Assembly: GCA_946965045.2 (NCBI GenBank) | Contig: OX337229.1 | Coordinates: forward strand, 5,332,001 to 5,396,000 | Direction of reading: 5' to 3' | Length of the DNA stretch: 64,000 nucleotides | Origin: Epithemia pelagica | Lineage: Eukaryota; Bacillariophyta; Bacillariophyceae; Surirellales; Surirellaceae | In this document: positions 10,886-22,700 of the stretch, piece by piece | How the letters are laid out: every line of letters starts with the position of its first letter | Numbering within the stretch: the first letter of the stretch is position 1 | The notes under the pieces: model-generated | The model's database searches: none | What the model was told of the DNA's origin: nothing | Seen by the model: the letters and a program-made list of their open reading frames with translations, nothing else | Program-made: the position numbers and the translations under genes

Positions 10886-10942
10886 CTTTGTTTTACACGG
10901 GTTGAGCTCGTTCTTGTTGCCCACGGTAGCAGGAAAACAACA
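10886..10942 (+). repeat. 3' LTR of Copia element 1, right piece
   Basis: Matches 359-415 of the 5' LTR exactly by eye and ends in CA. It lies directly after the duplicated TTAA (10882-10885) of the piggyBac, and 11 bp before the ATG of the next gene. Confidence 0.92.
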
Positions 10943-10953
10943 AGGTATCTACA

Positions 10954-12723
10954 ATGGCCCCAAAATCAAATGGACAGTCCTCTTTCAGCAGCATCGAAAA
11001 AGTGCTTAGCTTGATTGTGACATGCAAAAGTGAGGAAGAAACAGATCCCCAATCCATGGAAGCACCGGATATCCACCAAAATGGTTCTTGGTTCGCCCAC
11101 GAATCTCGAGATAATGGGTTGAATCAAGAGCCAACGGATTGGAACGGCTCCTTTGCGCCTCCGAAACAGAGCCTCAACATTTCCCATTCTTCCCATGGAG
11201 ACATGATTGCAGAGCCACCTTTGTTAGGTCGTTATCAAGAACCGCTCTCCAAACAGGGAGCCTTTCGTATGTATCCGGGTGGAAGAAGGCCTTCGCATGT
11301 CCATTCGGTATCCAGCAACACGGACAGGATAGACGACGACGAGGAGGAGAACCTTCGTCAGGGTGGTTCTGGGAATGGTCCACACTCGAATGAACATTAC
11401 GATTTCGATGATGAGGAGATTGGAAATGGTTCGGTCCCACAGGTTGGCGGCGGCCATCTCATTGTTCCGGCCGAGCTGGCGGAAACATTGGATCGGCAGG
11501 AACGAGAAAGGATTCAGCAATAGGTGTTGCATTCCATGACGATTGAACCGGTCCATGTGCAACTCCTAAAGGAAGAAGAAAGCTCCAGCAATGGTTGGAA
11601 ACAAAAATGTTGGTTTCTTGGTGGATTCATGCTGATCCTGGGTAGTATTGGTGTCATCTTGACGGTAGTCTTGGTGGGAATTCAGAACGAAAATGGCACC
11701 ACCATGGAGCAGACCAGTTCACCGTCATCTATACCTTTCTCCACATCGAGACCCAGTCCAAGCCCAGTTCATTTTCCGCTTGAGCCAAGAAACCCTGATT
11801 TATTACAGTCCGACTTGTTAGTGGCTCAAGTGACAAACGTTGTTTTATGGATCGGCCCGGTTCTGTTTTGTTCTCATGTGAATATGACATGGAACGACAC
11901 TGAAGAGCTCTTTCCATTAACAGACGAGTACTTCCAGAGCAATTTTGTCCGATTTATGAGTCAACATGCCCAGTGGAGTGTTCTTGATATCAAAGATGTT
12001 TCGTTGGAGCTTTCACTCCGTCGTCCCGACTTTGAGTATGGCGAATTGCTGTGGCTTGAATCCGTGAGACTCACGTACAAAACGGACCAGCAAGAGCTTA
12101 GATCTGTTGAGTTCTATGATGTGCTGACGAATTTCATTCTGAATGGATTTAGTGAATATATTGAAAGAAATGACATTTCCAAGCCATCCAAGGTCTTGCA
12201 AATGAGTGGCAGCAACGCCATTCAAATTGGATACTCCGTGCCACCGGCACTTTCAACCCGGAATACAGCGCCAGCTTTGGTATCTTTTTCCATTTCTGTT
12301 ACTCTGTCAGAGGCAAGAACAAAAACGATGACAGATGATCTCGATATCGGAACTGTCACAGGCTTGTTTTTGACGGAGGTCATGAACGAAACAGCTCGGG
12401 AAGCTATTACCAGTATGCACCTTGTTCAGTTTGGCAGATCCTGCTTTCCTCAAAATTCCGACAGCGTGTATCTTGCCTTTTCAAGTTACATGAGGCTGCA
12501 CAACGGTGATCGGCATTGCTCTGGTACGGCGGATATCCAAAGTCAGCTTTTCCCGCTTGTTCGGGAAGCGTTCGTGGAGTTTGGCGACTTATACTTGACA
12601 AAGTATTTGCAGACCATACCACCGTTCGACCAGACGTCAGATCAATTGTTGTTTGGTCCACCAGCTGCTGCGCTGTTTCGAGACAATATTGACAAAGAAT
12701 TTTACGAGATGCGTTGTGCATAG
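10954..12723 (+). CDS. Predicted single-pass membrane protein, interrupted by one in-frame TAG
   Basis: Family not recognised. Open in one frame from ATG 10954 to TAG 12721, except for a TAG at 11521-11523 (codon 190). The N-terminal 215 residues look cytoplasmic: polar, acidic, ending in a helical stretch (DRQERERIQQ) that runs straight across the TAG into VLHSMTIEPV. One membrane segment follows (about 11602-11676, WFLGGFMLILGSIGVILTV), then a Ser/Pro-rich linker and about 330 residues with few Cys, probably outside the cell. The TAG probably replaced a Glu or Gln codon. An 81-bp intron ending there (11443-11523) is formally possible, but the stretch reads like coding sequence. The start codon lies only 11 bp after the retrotransposon LTR, so its native promoter is displaced. 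Confidence 0.6.
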
Positions 12724-13227
12724 CTTTGGAGCTGTCGTTTCGGACAAAAGAACGCTGATCAGACGACTCTGTCATTTTGCATGTTGGGAGCGGTTGCTCT
12801 GTATCTTAAGAGAGTTTCTGTTTGTCATTGGACCCGTATTCCATTTCTCGCTTTTCCGTAGAATTGACGGATTGACCACAACAGTTTCGACTATACATTG
12901 AAGGCCAATGGTGGTTTTGATTTCGGATTCATCATGAAGCTTTCTTCAGCTTTTTCATTGCGACAAGCTGGAATGAACACCACAATATTGAGACGCTTCT
13001 ATTTTATCTTCACTGGCTTATTCTTTGACAACGTCATTCATCGTCAAGCTCATTGCAAAGGGAAAATTGCAGATTTGAATTAAAACCCATCTCGTCTTTA
13101 ACACATGGTCCTTCAAAGTACCAAGAACTCCGTTCCCGTCAAACGTTGTCCATTCGGACTAAACGTTTACTCCATCATTACGGGAATATTTCACACTCGC
13201 CATCTCGGAAATGAATCAATACAATAA
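12724..13227. other. Intergenic, no feature seen
   Basis: Convergent 3' ends of the membrane-protein gene and the aquaporin gene. Short frames here have no recognisable coding character. Confidence 0.6.
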
Positions 13228-14301
13228 CTAGTATGTTTTCTTTTCAAAAAAGCCTCGATGAACCAACAAGCATGCTCGTTGGTAGAGGACATCGTCTTGT
13301 TGAGCGATGGTGTGGGGGCGCTTTTGATAAAAGAATCGTACGAGCAGCCATCCCAGGAGGGTGCCGATATACTGAAACACAATGTAGAGTCCGGCGCTTT
13401 GTGGTTCAATGCCGGCAAAGGTATTGGTCAACATACGAGCAATGGTGACAGCCGGGTTACCAAAAATGCTACTCGAGGTGAAGAAATATCCACCGCCGAC
13501 CCACAAGGCCACCACGGTAGGAACCTGTCCTTCGTTGCCTGTACGAATACATCCGTGAATGACCCAAATCAAGGACGCCGTTGCAATGACTTCGGAGATC
13601 CACAAGTTGTATCCCCATCGCTCCTTTTCGGATATTGATGTCGTGACCTTGAACATTACATTGGCTAATATAGTTCCAACGCAACCACCACTGGTTTGCG
13701 CCATGACATAGAGTATCATGTCTCCCACTTGCATGTCCTTGTTCCAGACATCGACCAAACTGACACAAGGATTGAAATGCGCACCACTAATGGGTCCCAA
13801 CACTGTTATCAGTCCATATAAGCCAGCACTGGTGGCAAAGGCATTGATCCACAATTGCAAACCCACATCGGTCGATAAGGCTTCGGCTTGAATGCCAGAT
13901 CCAACTACCACCACAATCAACAAACAAGTTCCCATGGCTTCTGCTACCAATTTCCGAATCTTATCCAAGGGTTCTGACACTGGCGCATGGCTTGGTACAG
14001 GACAGGGCGAATCTGCATAACACAATGGCACACAGGTCGTCGTGGAAGTGCCTGCATGGTTGTCGCTGCAATCGTTGGTGTTGTTGCAGTTGTTTGTTGT
14101 GTTGCTGTCCATACGACATCGATCTGTCACACAGGCACTTCCAATTGGGACACAGGTGGCCGTTGTTGTTCTGTCAGTGCTGCTTTGCTTATTTGATGAT
14201 GAGGACAAGGACAATTCGGGATCTTGGAAGTGCTGCTGGCGAGGATTGCTGGCCGTCGGTTCATCCTGGTTGACCATCGTGTCTCGATCGGATGCCGACA
14301 T
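13228..14301 (-). CDS. Aquaporin/aquaglyceroporin (MIP family), AqpS-like
   Basis: Channel for water or small neutral solutes such as glycerol or metalloid hydroxides, in the plasma or an internal membrane. ATG at 14301 (MSASDRDTM) gives 357 residues. The first 120 residues are polar with Thr-Thr-Cys-Val-Pro repeats and precede the channel. The channel has about six hydrophobic helices and both half-helix boxes: HFNPC (NPC in place of the usual NPA) and FGNPAVTIAR (NPA followed by the selectivity Arg). The second-box context (YFFTSSSIFGNPAVTIAR, then FAGI) is like bacterial AqpS channels found in arsenic operons rather than eukaryotic AQPs. A bacterial origin is therefore plausible, though no arsenic gene lies nearby. 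No intron is evident. Confidence 0.88.
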   Translation of the reverse strand: MSASDRDTMVNQDEPTASNPRQQHFQDPELSLSSSSNKQSSTDRTTTATCVPIGSACVTDRCRMDSNTTNNCNNTNDCSDNHAGTSTTTCVPLCYADSPCPVPSHAPVSEPLDKIRKLVAEAMGTCLLIVVVVGSGIQAEALSTDVGLQLWINAFATSAGLYGLITVLGPISGAHFNPCVSLVDVWNKDMQVGDMILYVMAQTSGGCVGTILANVMFKVTTSISEKERWGYNLWISEVIATASLIWVIHGCIRTGNEGQVPTVVALWVGGGYFFTSSSIFGNPAVTIARMLTNTFAGIEPQSAGLYIVFQYIGTLLGWLLVRFFYQKRPHTIAQQDDVLYQRACLLVHRGFFEKKTY

Positions 14302-15093
14302 TCCCAAACAAAAACAAGCCGCGACTTTAGACAATGGACGCTTCTATCCCCTCTCTACAAGACACTTTTCTTTGGTTGTTTCAGTGGCCTTCGCACAAGG
14401 CAAAAGATCCTCTTGTATTCATAGGAACAACATGGAACGGCTAATTCAGACACAAGTGGCACGAATTCTTTCTGCGACACACTAGTTCGATATGAATCCA
14501 AAAGATTCGCCTCTTGTGCGCGTGTCGCTCTCGCGTCTGCATTGCCCCTTTTGTTCCGGATGCTACCCCCCTTGGCCCCTTGGGCAGATGGGACTGTAGC
14601 CGTTTGTGTACTTTTCCCGTAGCAATTAGCGCTTTCTTGGGGCAGGTGTTGAACTTCAAAGCTGCCCAGCCAGGGTGACCGTTTAGACAGTCTAAAATAT
14701 TTCGGGTCTAGAATAAATCTAAAACGACTTTTAGACTGTATAAAATGTCTAAAACAGCAGCTTTGGAGATGCAAAAGCCAGAGGGTCAATCAATTGTCAC
14801 ATTTTTCATCAAAGTGTCCGACTGATGAAAGGACTGGGTCATTGGACCCACAGTTTTCCCTGTTATAGTTGTATTTCTAAAGAATAAATAGATTTTGAAG
14901 CTGTAACCACAAGAACAACTATGTACCTACTCTATACGTGCTCTTCCTGTTCAAAGATGTTCTAGAACTCTTCAATTCGGTTCTGAGGGGAGAAACGAGG
15001 CGCGGGAAAGCGTTGCGAAAGAACAAGGTGACCCAGCACTGAACATTCTACTTCGTAGCGTAGAAATTCTCGCCTTGCACCGTGGTAGAGGCA
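14302..15093. other. Intergenic with a TTTAGAC palindrome cluster
   Basis: Between the aquaporin 5' end and the 3' end of the FUSC-like gene. It holds inverted repeats at 14682-14696 and 14729-14754 and otherwise nothing I can support. A 144-codon minus frame (14355-14789) has no recognisable protein character. Confidence 0.5.
14682..14754. repeat. Cluster of TTTAGAC/GTCTAAA inverted repeats
   Basis: 14682-14696 reads TTTAGAC-A-GTCTAAA, a perfect 7-bp inverted repeat. 14729-14736 TTTTAGAC pairs with 14747-14754 GTCTAAAA around a 10-bp spacer. Another TCTAAAA lies between them (about 14718). It sits 0.4 kb upstream of the aquaporin start, so it may be a regulatory site or the remnant of a small inverted-repeat element. 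Confidence 0.55.
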
Positions 15094-18000
15094 TCATTTC
15101 GAAGGGGGAAACCGATGCGCAATCTGTTCCAAGGAACGGCCTGCTTTTTGCAAATGGCGACAAAGATCTAGGATGGTTGTCGTGGTGATTCCAAGTGCCA
15201 TTAGGTCCATGGTGTGAGGATCAACGAGGGAATCACCATTCATGGTATTGTCATTTTGATTTTGATTATGGCTGGTCATGGCTTGGCCGTAAATCTTGGA
15301 CCACTCAGATAGGCCACTCAGTCTGACATCTTGAAGATTGCGAAATGTGGCCGCTGCGGAGATGGCAGCAATGGTATTGCCGGACTGGGGCCGTATACGA
15401 CCATCAGGGTATGCTTGTGAGAGTTTGGTACACGCTGTCTCAGTGATCTGATGAACCTGCCCGAGAACGTTTGCCAATAGCTGTGGAGGCGGTGCTGCAG
15501 TGGACGACAAGAAACCACGATGAAATCCAGATGGTTGAAAACGTGCACCATCTTCGTCGTCCTCACTACCACAGCAAGCCTTGGCAAACACTTGAAACGA
15601 CTGCACCAGCAAGGAAGCTTGCGCTTCGCAATCGGAAACTGCCACCGACAGGCCTCGATAAGATTTGGCATCCAGCTCAAGGGACAGGCCCACTCGTGGT
15701 TCCGCAAGTCCGGATGGAAGTTCCTCCTTGAGTTTGGCATCCACTGACGACAGGGTCGAGAGGACTTCAACAAGCTTTTGGATCTGTAGTGGATCCTCTG
15801 AGTCCCGGACCATCATTAGCCAACAATCGGCTTCGGATCTGTTTTGTTTTTGCTGTTGAATCAGAACCCCGTCGATTCGTTCAGCACAAATTGAGGCCTG
15901 TTTGGTGAATTCGTTCATTGCGGTGAAAAATTGCAAAGACAAGGTCTCGACCAATCGACGACTGCTTCGCGGGAAAAGCAGAAGTTCCGCAATGCTAAAA
16001 ATGACAATTCCCGTGAAGATCAACTCAATGCGTTTGGGAATATATCCCATGACAAGGTCTATTTCGTCGTCCTCATTCATCAGTGAAACACTCCCGTAAA
16101 GCATGGAACCAATACTACATGCAGCATAGGTATATGCATAGGCATGGTCGGGTGTTCTGAGGTAAATAACAAAAAATGTGAAGAGACCAATGGCGGGGAT
16201 CTTGATATAATCTTCTTGAGTACCTGGAAACAAGTCTGCCACCAAAAGGGCAAAGGCGGCGGCCAACAGAGTTCCCAACAGACGATCACCCGCCTTTCGA
16301 AAACTGGATCCGGTCGTCGCCAGATTGACACTTGCAATTGTCAACCCGGGCCACAAGGCGAACGGTGTCGCCAGGTTATAAAGATAGGGGATCGATATAA
16401 ACAAGCTACCAAAGAACATGCCCACGGCTGTTTTCAGTGCCAAACGGAAAGTATCTGGGCCGTACCATAGCCAAGGCCTTGTTATGTAAGAGTGGACACC
16501 AGTAAAAATGAGCGAACGCAGTTGTTCCCATGTCCCAAACGATTTGCTTCCCACACCGCGAACTTCTTGTGCTTCCCAGTTGTGGCGATTCATAAAATTG
16601 ACCAAGCTTTGAGCCAGTTCCAAAAGTGAGTGACTAGCTGACATGCGACGTGCAAGGTGAGCAAACAACGGCATGTTGAGGTTTTGGTGGCGATGGTAGT
16701 AGGCTGATGGGTCTTGCATCGCCAAAACATGCGCTGCACGTTGTACTGCTATCTGAAACTGATGGCGACTATCCTCCATGGCTTCTTGAAGCTCATCTTG
16801 CACATCTGGTAATACCACTCGCCGCGTCATGGGGTCTGCCCAAGCATGGCAGACTGCAATGCTCGACGTCATGGCATGAACCAAGCGGTCGCGAGATTCA
16901 GAAATATGATCATTGATCACACCCTTAGCATCGCGTAAGGATTGACTGTTGAATTGATACTCCTCACCGAGTATTCGGTTCGTGAGAGCCGTGCAGAGAC
17001 TGCGAATAATCTTTGCCAGCGTACGAGCTTCGTCCACCCATTCGCTCAAATCGTCAACGGCATGTGACCGACAGCTTAAATACAGCTCAGTTTGTGCTGC
17101 CGGTAACGTGCTCTTCAAAGCATCAATTGTCTCATCAATGCGGTGGTACAGCATTTCGATTGAGGCCAGCGCATCTCTAGATTCACTGGGCGTTGCTGAA
17201 GAAGAATTTTCGCCGTACAGTTGGATTTGACGAAGCATCATCGCGAAATCCTTTTCGAGGCGGGCCAACTGCCTATGAATGGCGAACAAGGCAAGATTCG
17301 GTTGGGGAAAGAGGTTGACCAGTATTGCAACGGCGAGGCCAATAAAGTAAGTGGCAGTCCAACCGAGTGGTTGCCACCATGGGATGTCCTCTCGAACCAC
17401 AGGCGCTATGATTATATACATGATGAGTACCATAATGTTTCGTGAAGCCAGCTAAGGATAAGGAACGGAAACATGGTGAGACCCGTGCAAGGAATGTTTC
17501 AGCCAATTGGATCATGAAATTATCCAGCAAATATTCCTCTTACCTGCGGGCATGACATGAGAAGAAATGTCATTGTCGAAGCAACAAACGGAAAGGCGAA
17601 TACTGCCTGGAATTCATTGAGAGCAGCCAAGAACGTTGCAACTGGGTATGAGACTGCTGTGGTCATCAAAATACCCACAAACAAGTCGCGAGCAGTTAGA
17701 ATGCAGGAACCTAGACTGTCTTGAAGACTGATGAGCATAAAAATGTTCCCAATCCAGACAGCACCCAGAAATATGTGTTGTAAATGTGCCCCCATATGAT
17801 GTTGCGGAAACACCAAGATGGAAAACACAATGAGCGATCCAAGCATTGCTCGAAGGGCTTCAGGGAGTCGAGAAGAATAATCACCTCCATGTTCATTCGC
17901 AGTCGCGAATTCATTGAGCCAGTATCGAAGGCCATTGGGATTGTGGTTGCCTGATTGGGGAGTGTTCTGGTTGGAGGAGGTATCCGAACTGGCGTTGAGA

Positions 18001-18260
18001 GGGTGAAGCTCTGTCTGCGAAAGCAGAAGACGAGAAAAGCGTTCCGACTGGTCTTGGACACTCGGAGGTCTCCTTAGTCGAGTGCGTTCCTTTCTGGAAA
18101 ATTCTGTTTCTTCGTCCGAGCTCATCATTTCGGCTGCGGGTTCCATGCTCAACGATTCTTCCATATATCCAGCAGGCCCAGAGTCTCTTTCGGACGACGA
18201 GTTTATGGCATCGTCGTCGTGGATACGTTTGTTTTCAATGTCAATGCAAATGGCTGTCAT
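15094..18260 (-). CDS. FUSC-like (aromatic acid exporter/ALMT-like) membrane protein, one intron
   Basis: Predicted multi-pass transporter. Exon 1 is 18260-17544, the intron 17543-17452 (92 bp, GTAAGA...TTAG, phase 0) and exon 2 17451-15094, giving 1024 residues. The N-terminus is polar and Ser/Glu-rich. Hydrophobic helices start about residue 130 and continue across the splice junction (CPQ|LASRNIM). A long soluble helical region of about 300 residues follows, then a second membrane block (about residues 575-720) with the FUSC-like signature FRKAGDRLLGTLLAA. A final soluble tail follows. Two membrane blocks around a soluble region is the FUSC/AaeB plan also seen in plant ALMT relatives. The substrate is unknown; organic anions or aromatic acids are the family's usual cargo. 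Confidence 0.82.
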
Positions 18261-19793
18261 GGTAAACAGTCATGAATGTTTCCAATGCAGAATTGATTTT
18301 GTGAGAACAACAGAAATGTTCGTTCGGGGTATACAGTATTTCCAAAGCACGCAACTGATGGTTATATGATAGTTTGTGTACACGTTGAGAGAAGAACCGT
18401 TGGGTTGTTTCAGCTTTTCATCCAAACGTGCTAGCTCTAGTATCTGACGCAATCGCGTGAACATTCTCCACCATGACAGAAAAAAAGAAGAAATGGACAG
18501 TACCACCATCTCTATTGCACACCAAGGGGAAGCAAAGAGAATCTGCGTTTTCCGTGAACCGACATACTAGCGATGGATTTCGTCTGGGTCAAAAAGGCGC
18601 AATAACAGGCGACTTGCTTCAAACTACCTACTAGGTAGACCCAAAAAGAGTTTCGTCGTGCCTGGTGCACACTTCATTCGAATCTAAAGTCAACATGTGT
18701 GTATCTTGCCGTTCGAATCGGTATGTATTAGATCGCAACTTTGGATCCATATGACGGCGATCAATTATTTTGTTCTCATGTCCATAACCACAGAAGGATT
18801 ATGGTAACGTGCCCGCTGCTATGGGTGAGAGAGACGGTTGCCATGTCACATACTCGTAGACTACAATATTCAAATAGAGACAATAGAGAGATGATGAGAT
18901 AAAGGGGATATATTGGATAGGTCTGATCTTGTCCATTGGATTTGCGACGCTAGACGGAAAGTAGAGAAAAAGCATTGGGAACTCCTTGGCCAACTCTCGT
19001 GGTTTGGGGATGGACAATTCTAGACTTATTCTGGGGACAAGGAATGCTGGTTGGGTCAAACCTTTTTACTCATTGGGCTTAATAATTGACCCGATCCACA
19101 ATCTTGACCGGGCCTAAATCGCAATTCCACTTAGAGGGGTCTTGCGCAACTTGCTTGTCCTCGAGACAGACACGCTCGGTCATTTCACACTGTGAGAAAG
19201 GTCTTGCCCCGAATTTGGGGTACTTTCTAGCGGTCATAATCTATGTGGTAAGATATTAAAATTCAAGCTTTTGTGTCAAAGCAGCACTGAGTATTGCCTA
19301 TCCTCGGACAGGCCCGCGGTTTCTGGGATTCTTCTTTGGGGTAGGGCGTATCTCGTCCCAGCAAGTTTCCTTTAATAAGCGTCCGTCCGCGCACAGAGTT
19401 CGTAACCTGTTGAGCAGTCATCTGCGATCGCTATGGAAGCGAGAAATGTGATTGGGATAGGGATGTGGTTGCAAGTGAAATATTATGTGAGCGCCCGTGT
19501 GGAAAGCAAAACCTTTTTCTCGACCTCCAAGAGATGGCGAGTCTGCAGTGAATGAAGAGAGAATCTCTAGGGCGCATACCATCTTGGGTAGTTTCATGTC
19601 TTGGAATCAACAAGGTTGAGATCTCTTCAAGACGTCTCTTGGCACTAAGAATAGCGAACGAGAGGACCGTAGCAGGAGAAACAGAATCACTGGTGGTGGT
19701 GGTTATTGTTGGCCCGTCAAACGCCAGCAATACACGTAGAGAATAGACGACCGACCGAAAACGCGAGAGCATTCCAACCCCCAATTGTCCGTC
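18261..19793. other. Intergenic between divergent genes, no feature seen
   Basis: Promoter region shared by the FUSC-like gene (minus) and the repeat-protein gene (plus). No tRNA, convincing ORF or clear repeat was found. A GTTCGAATC string at about 18711 recalls a tRNA T-loop, but no cloverleaf surrounds it. Confidence 0.55.
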
Positions 19794-22700
19794 ATGGCAA
19801 CAACGACTGCCAATGGCTTGGCGACGAATCCGTTGCGGGAAGATGCCGTGTTACAGGATTTGCTGCAACAATTGGATTCGTTGCAGACCCATCGTGAATT
19901 TGGTCAGTGGAAGAATACATTTTTGGATCGTCTGGAAGGACAGTATTTGGATCCAGCCGGCTTGGACGCTGCCTCTGGAAGGTATCGTCAGCTAGGAACC
20001 TACATGACCAAACTTGTCAAGATCGTCAAGCAGTTGGAACAGTTGCAAAAGAATGGCAAGCTTCAAAAGGACAATGTCAGTGTCAAGGCGCATCAAACCG
20101 TCAGTAATCTCAATGAAACCATGAAATTGGCTTCCTCGCAGTTACGATCCCTCATTCCGGGGACAGCGGAGCAGTCGGTACAGTGGAAGTTTAACAAGTT
20201 TCACATGGGCGCTGTGCTGGTGCGAGATCATTTTGGAGAATACGACCGATTGTATCTGTGCGACAAAATCTTGAAGCATTTGCACCTGACTCTGGACTCG
20301 ATTGTCGATCACCAAGTACTCGATGAAATGAAGCGATTCAATGTCCAGTTGGAGAACTTTTGTGCCATTATGGCCGATTTAGGTTTGTACGATGCCATGG
20401 TCAAGTGTCATCAACTCAAAGTCGATGAAATTGCGGCCAGTGCGTCCGATGACGATGAAGTAGACGATTGTGACAAGGATGAAGAAGCAGAAGAAGAAGT
20501 GGAACAAAAAGAAGAACCCAAGAAGGAGGAGACTCCGCCACCAAGTCCTCCTCGGAAACCGAAAATACTCAAGACCTCGGCCGAAACAGACACGGAGGAT
20601 GAACAAAACCTTGATTATGATGAAATCTCTCTCTCGGAACATTCCATTTATTCATTGCGCAGTGACGATGATAAGGTTGCCTTTGACGGCGACACGAGTG
20701 TGTCCACAATGAATCATAGTTTCAATATGTACTATCAAGGAAATCCCAACGATTGGCGAATCGCACCGAAACGAAACAAGGACAAGGATGACAGGTCCAC
20801 CGCGTCCTCTCCGCGAAGTAACAAGCGATCGGGGGGCAATAGCAGCATCAGCAGCATTCACAGCAGTCCTCGAAGCGTGAGCTCCGCCAAAGAGCGCACC
20901 GCACGTCCCAAGCTATCCTCTCCTTCTGCTTCGCCTCGCAAAAAGAAACCTGTCTTGATTCCGGAAGAAAACGATTCCTCATCCTCCAGCGATAGCAGCA
21001 GCAGCAGTAGTAGCAGCAGCAGCAGTAGTAGCAGCAGCAGCAGCAGGTCAAGGGCAAAGGATTCCAAAAAGGTTGCGGTAAAGAAAAACAGGAATGGTAA
21101 AGCCACAGACACGCCCATGGAGGAGGACGAACAACCACTTCTACCAACTCAAAATGAACAAGAGACCACAACTAAACCGACGTCAACGGAGTCTCAGCGA
21201 CCAGGAACATTTCGAGGTGCTTCCTTTGGTGACTCGACTGACGAAGAGCAAGCCATGGCCGTTGAAGCCAAGGACCTTCGTCGCAAAGGAAGTCGACGAC
21301 CGGCAGGAGACAATGATCCGATGGACGTGGATGAGAAGGATACCGATATGACTAAAAAGAGCAATGCTAACGAAGACGACGAAGATGCCGGAACGCAAGC
21401 GTCCACGCCCTCATCGTCTGTTTCCCGATCTTTGCGACCAGGAGTGGAGCGGGGTAAATCATTTTTGCCGCAAGAAATGGCCAACATGGCGGCCATGGCG
21501 CCCACGTCCAGTGACCCATCTCGATCCACTCGTCCTGGTGTATTTCGAGGTGCCTCATACATGCAGCCGGACGATGATGATGATGGTGCTGAGGCCGCCA
21601 ATGACGGTCCTCGGAGCATGCCTTCTACCCGACCTGGGGTCTTCCGTGGAGCGTCGTACCTGGAGCCATCGAAGGACAATGATGCATCCTCTCCATCCAC
21701 CTCTTCTCCTCGGGCAATGCCTGCGAAGAGACCGGGTGTCTTTCGTGGTTCTTCGTACATGGAACCATCGAATGATGATGACAATGAAGCAGTCGACGAT
21801 GGAGATGACAACATGCTGCAGCATGTCGCGCCAGTGACCATGCGACCTGGCATGTTTCGCGGTGGATCGTTTGACGGGGATTCAACCGATGAAGAAGTTG
21901 ACCGAACAGAAGAGTCGCCCACTCGGCGCCGAGGAGGTCGACGGAATCCAGAACAGAGCCCGACCAACAAAGCCATTACAAATGCTAGCGACCCTTATAC
22001 CAAAGAGAGAACATCTCCAACATCCAAGGCTGGCAAACTGGACTCGCATTCTGGAACAGAGAGCAGCGACAATGACCCTTACCGGAAGGAGTCAGCAATG
22101 CCCTCTCCAGACGCAAAGAAGTTTGACCTTCGGCTTGGATCGGATCCACTGAATGGATCTTCGACAACGATTGGAGTTCACCATTCTCGGGAGGTCATGA
22201 ACGACCACGACCCTTACCGGAAGGAGTCAGCAATGCCTCCTCCCGACGTTAAGAACTTTGATCTTCGGCTTGGACCAGAAAAGCTCAATGGATCTTCGAC
22301 AACTATTGGAAAGTTTCAAGCAAACTATCCAGACGAAGCCTTCCCTAACAAAAAGAGATACGCGCCAGTACGCGATGATAGCATTCATGAAACTCCAATG
22401 CCCAAGCCGGTGATCAAGAAATTTGATATTAGTGTCGCACGGAACCCCATCAAGCCCAGGGGTCTGGGTCGTCCAGACAGTGACAATGACGAAGATACAG
22501 ACGACAAAAGTGTTCAAACCGACACGGATGACACGGATGACTTTGGTGACGATGAAAGTTATCGTCGTCGCCGCTTTAACAAAAATAAGAATCTCCCCGA
22601 TCGAGGTGACACTGACGATGAAGATGAAGGGAAGTCACGTGATCCAAATCTGAGACGAAAGGGCGGAATTCGAAGACGAGACAAGAACGGCAAAGACGAA

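Larger units (their letters stand above)
1..10942 (+). mobile_element. Copia (CoDi-like) LTR retrotransposon 1, 5' end outside window, interrupted by piggyBac
   Basis: The same sequence occurs at 1-358 and 5852-6209 and continues at 359-415 and 10886-10942, which defines two LTRs around gag and pol. The domain order protease, integrase, reverse transcriptase, RNase H is the Copia order. Base 1 corresponds to base 5852, so about 68 bp of the 5' LTR lie before the window. I see two mismatches between the LTR copies (near 190 and 297), so the element is not brand new. Pol has a frameshift near 4322, and the 3' LTR is split by a piggyBac element at 6210-10881. The element is therefore probably dead in this copy. 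The target-site duplication cannot be checked because the left flank is missing. Confidence 0.93.

Noticed and set aside
11443-11523. 81-bp intron (CAG|GTTGGC ... AATAG) removing the TAG of the 10954 gene
   Set aside because: The stretch encodes a convincing helix (AELAETLDRQERERIQQ) and lacks a pyrimidine tract, so a nonsense codon is preferred; kept only as a remote option.
14355-14789. 144-codon minus frame upstream of the aquaporin
   Set aside because: No ordered protein character, crosses the palindrome cluster, and has no homologous look.
18700-18730. tRNA-like T-loop GTTCGAATC
   Set aside because: No acceptor stem or anticodon arm can be drawn around it.
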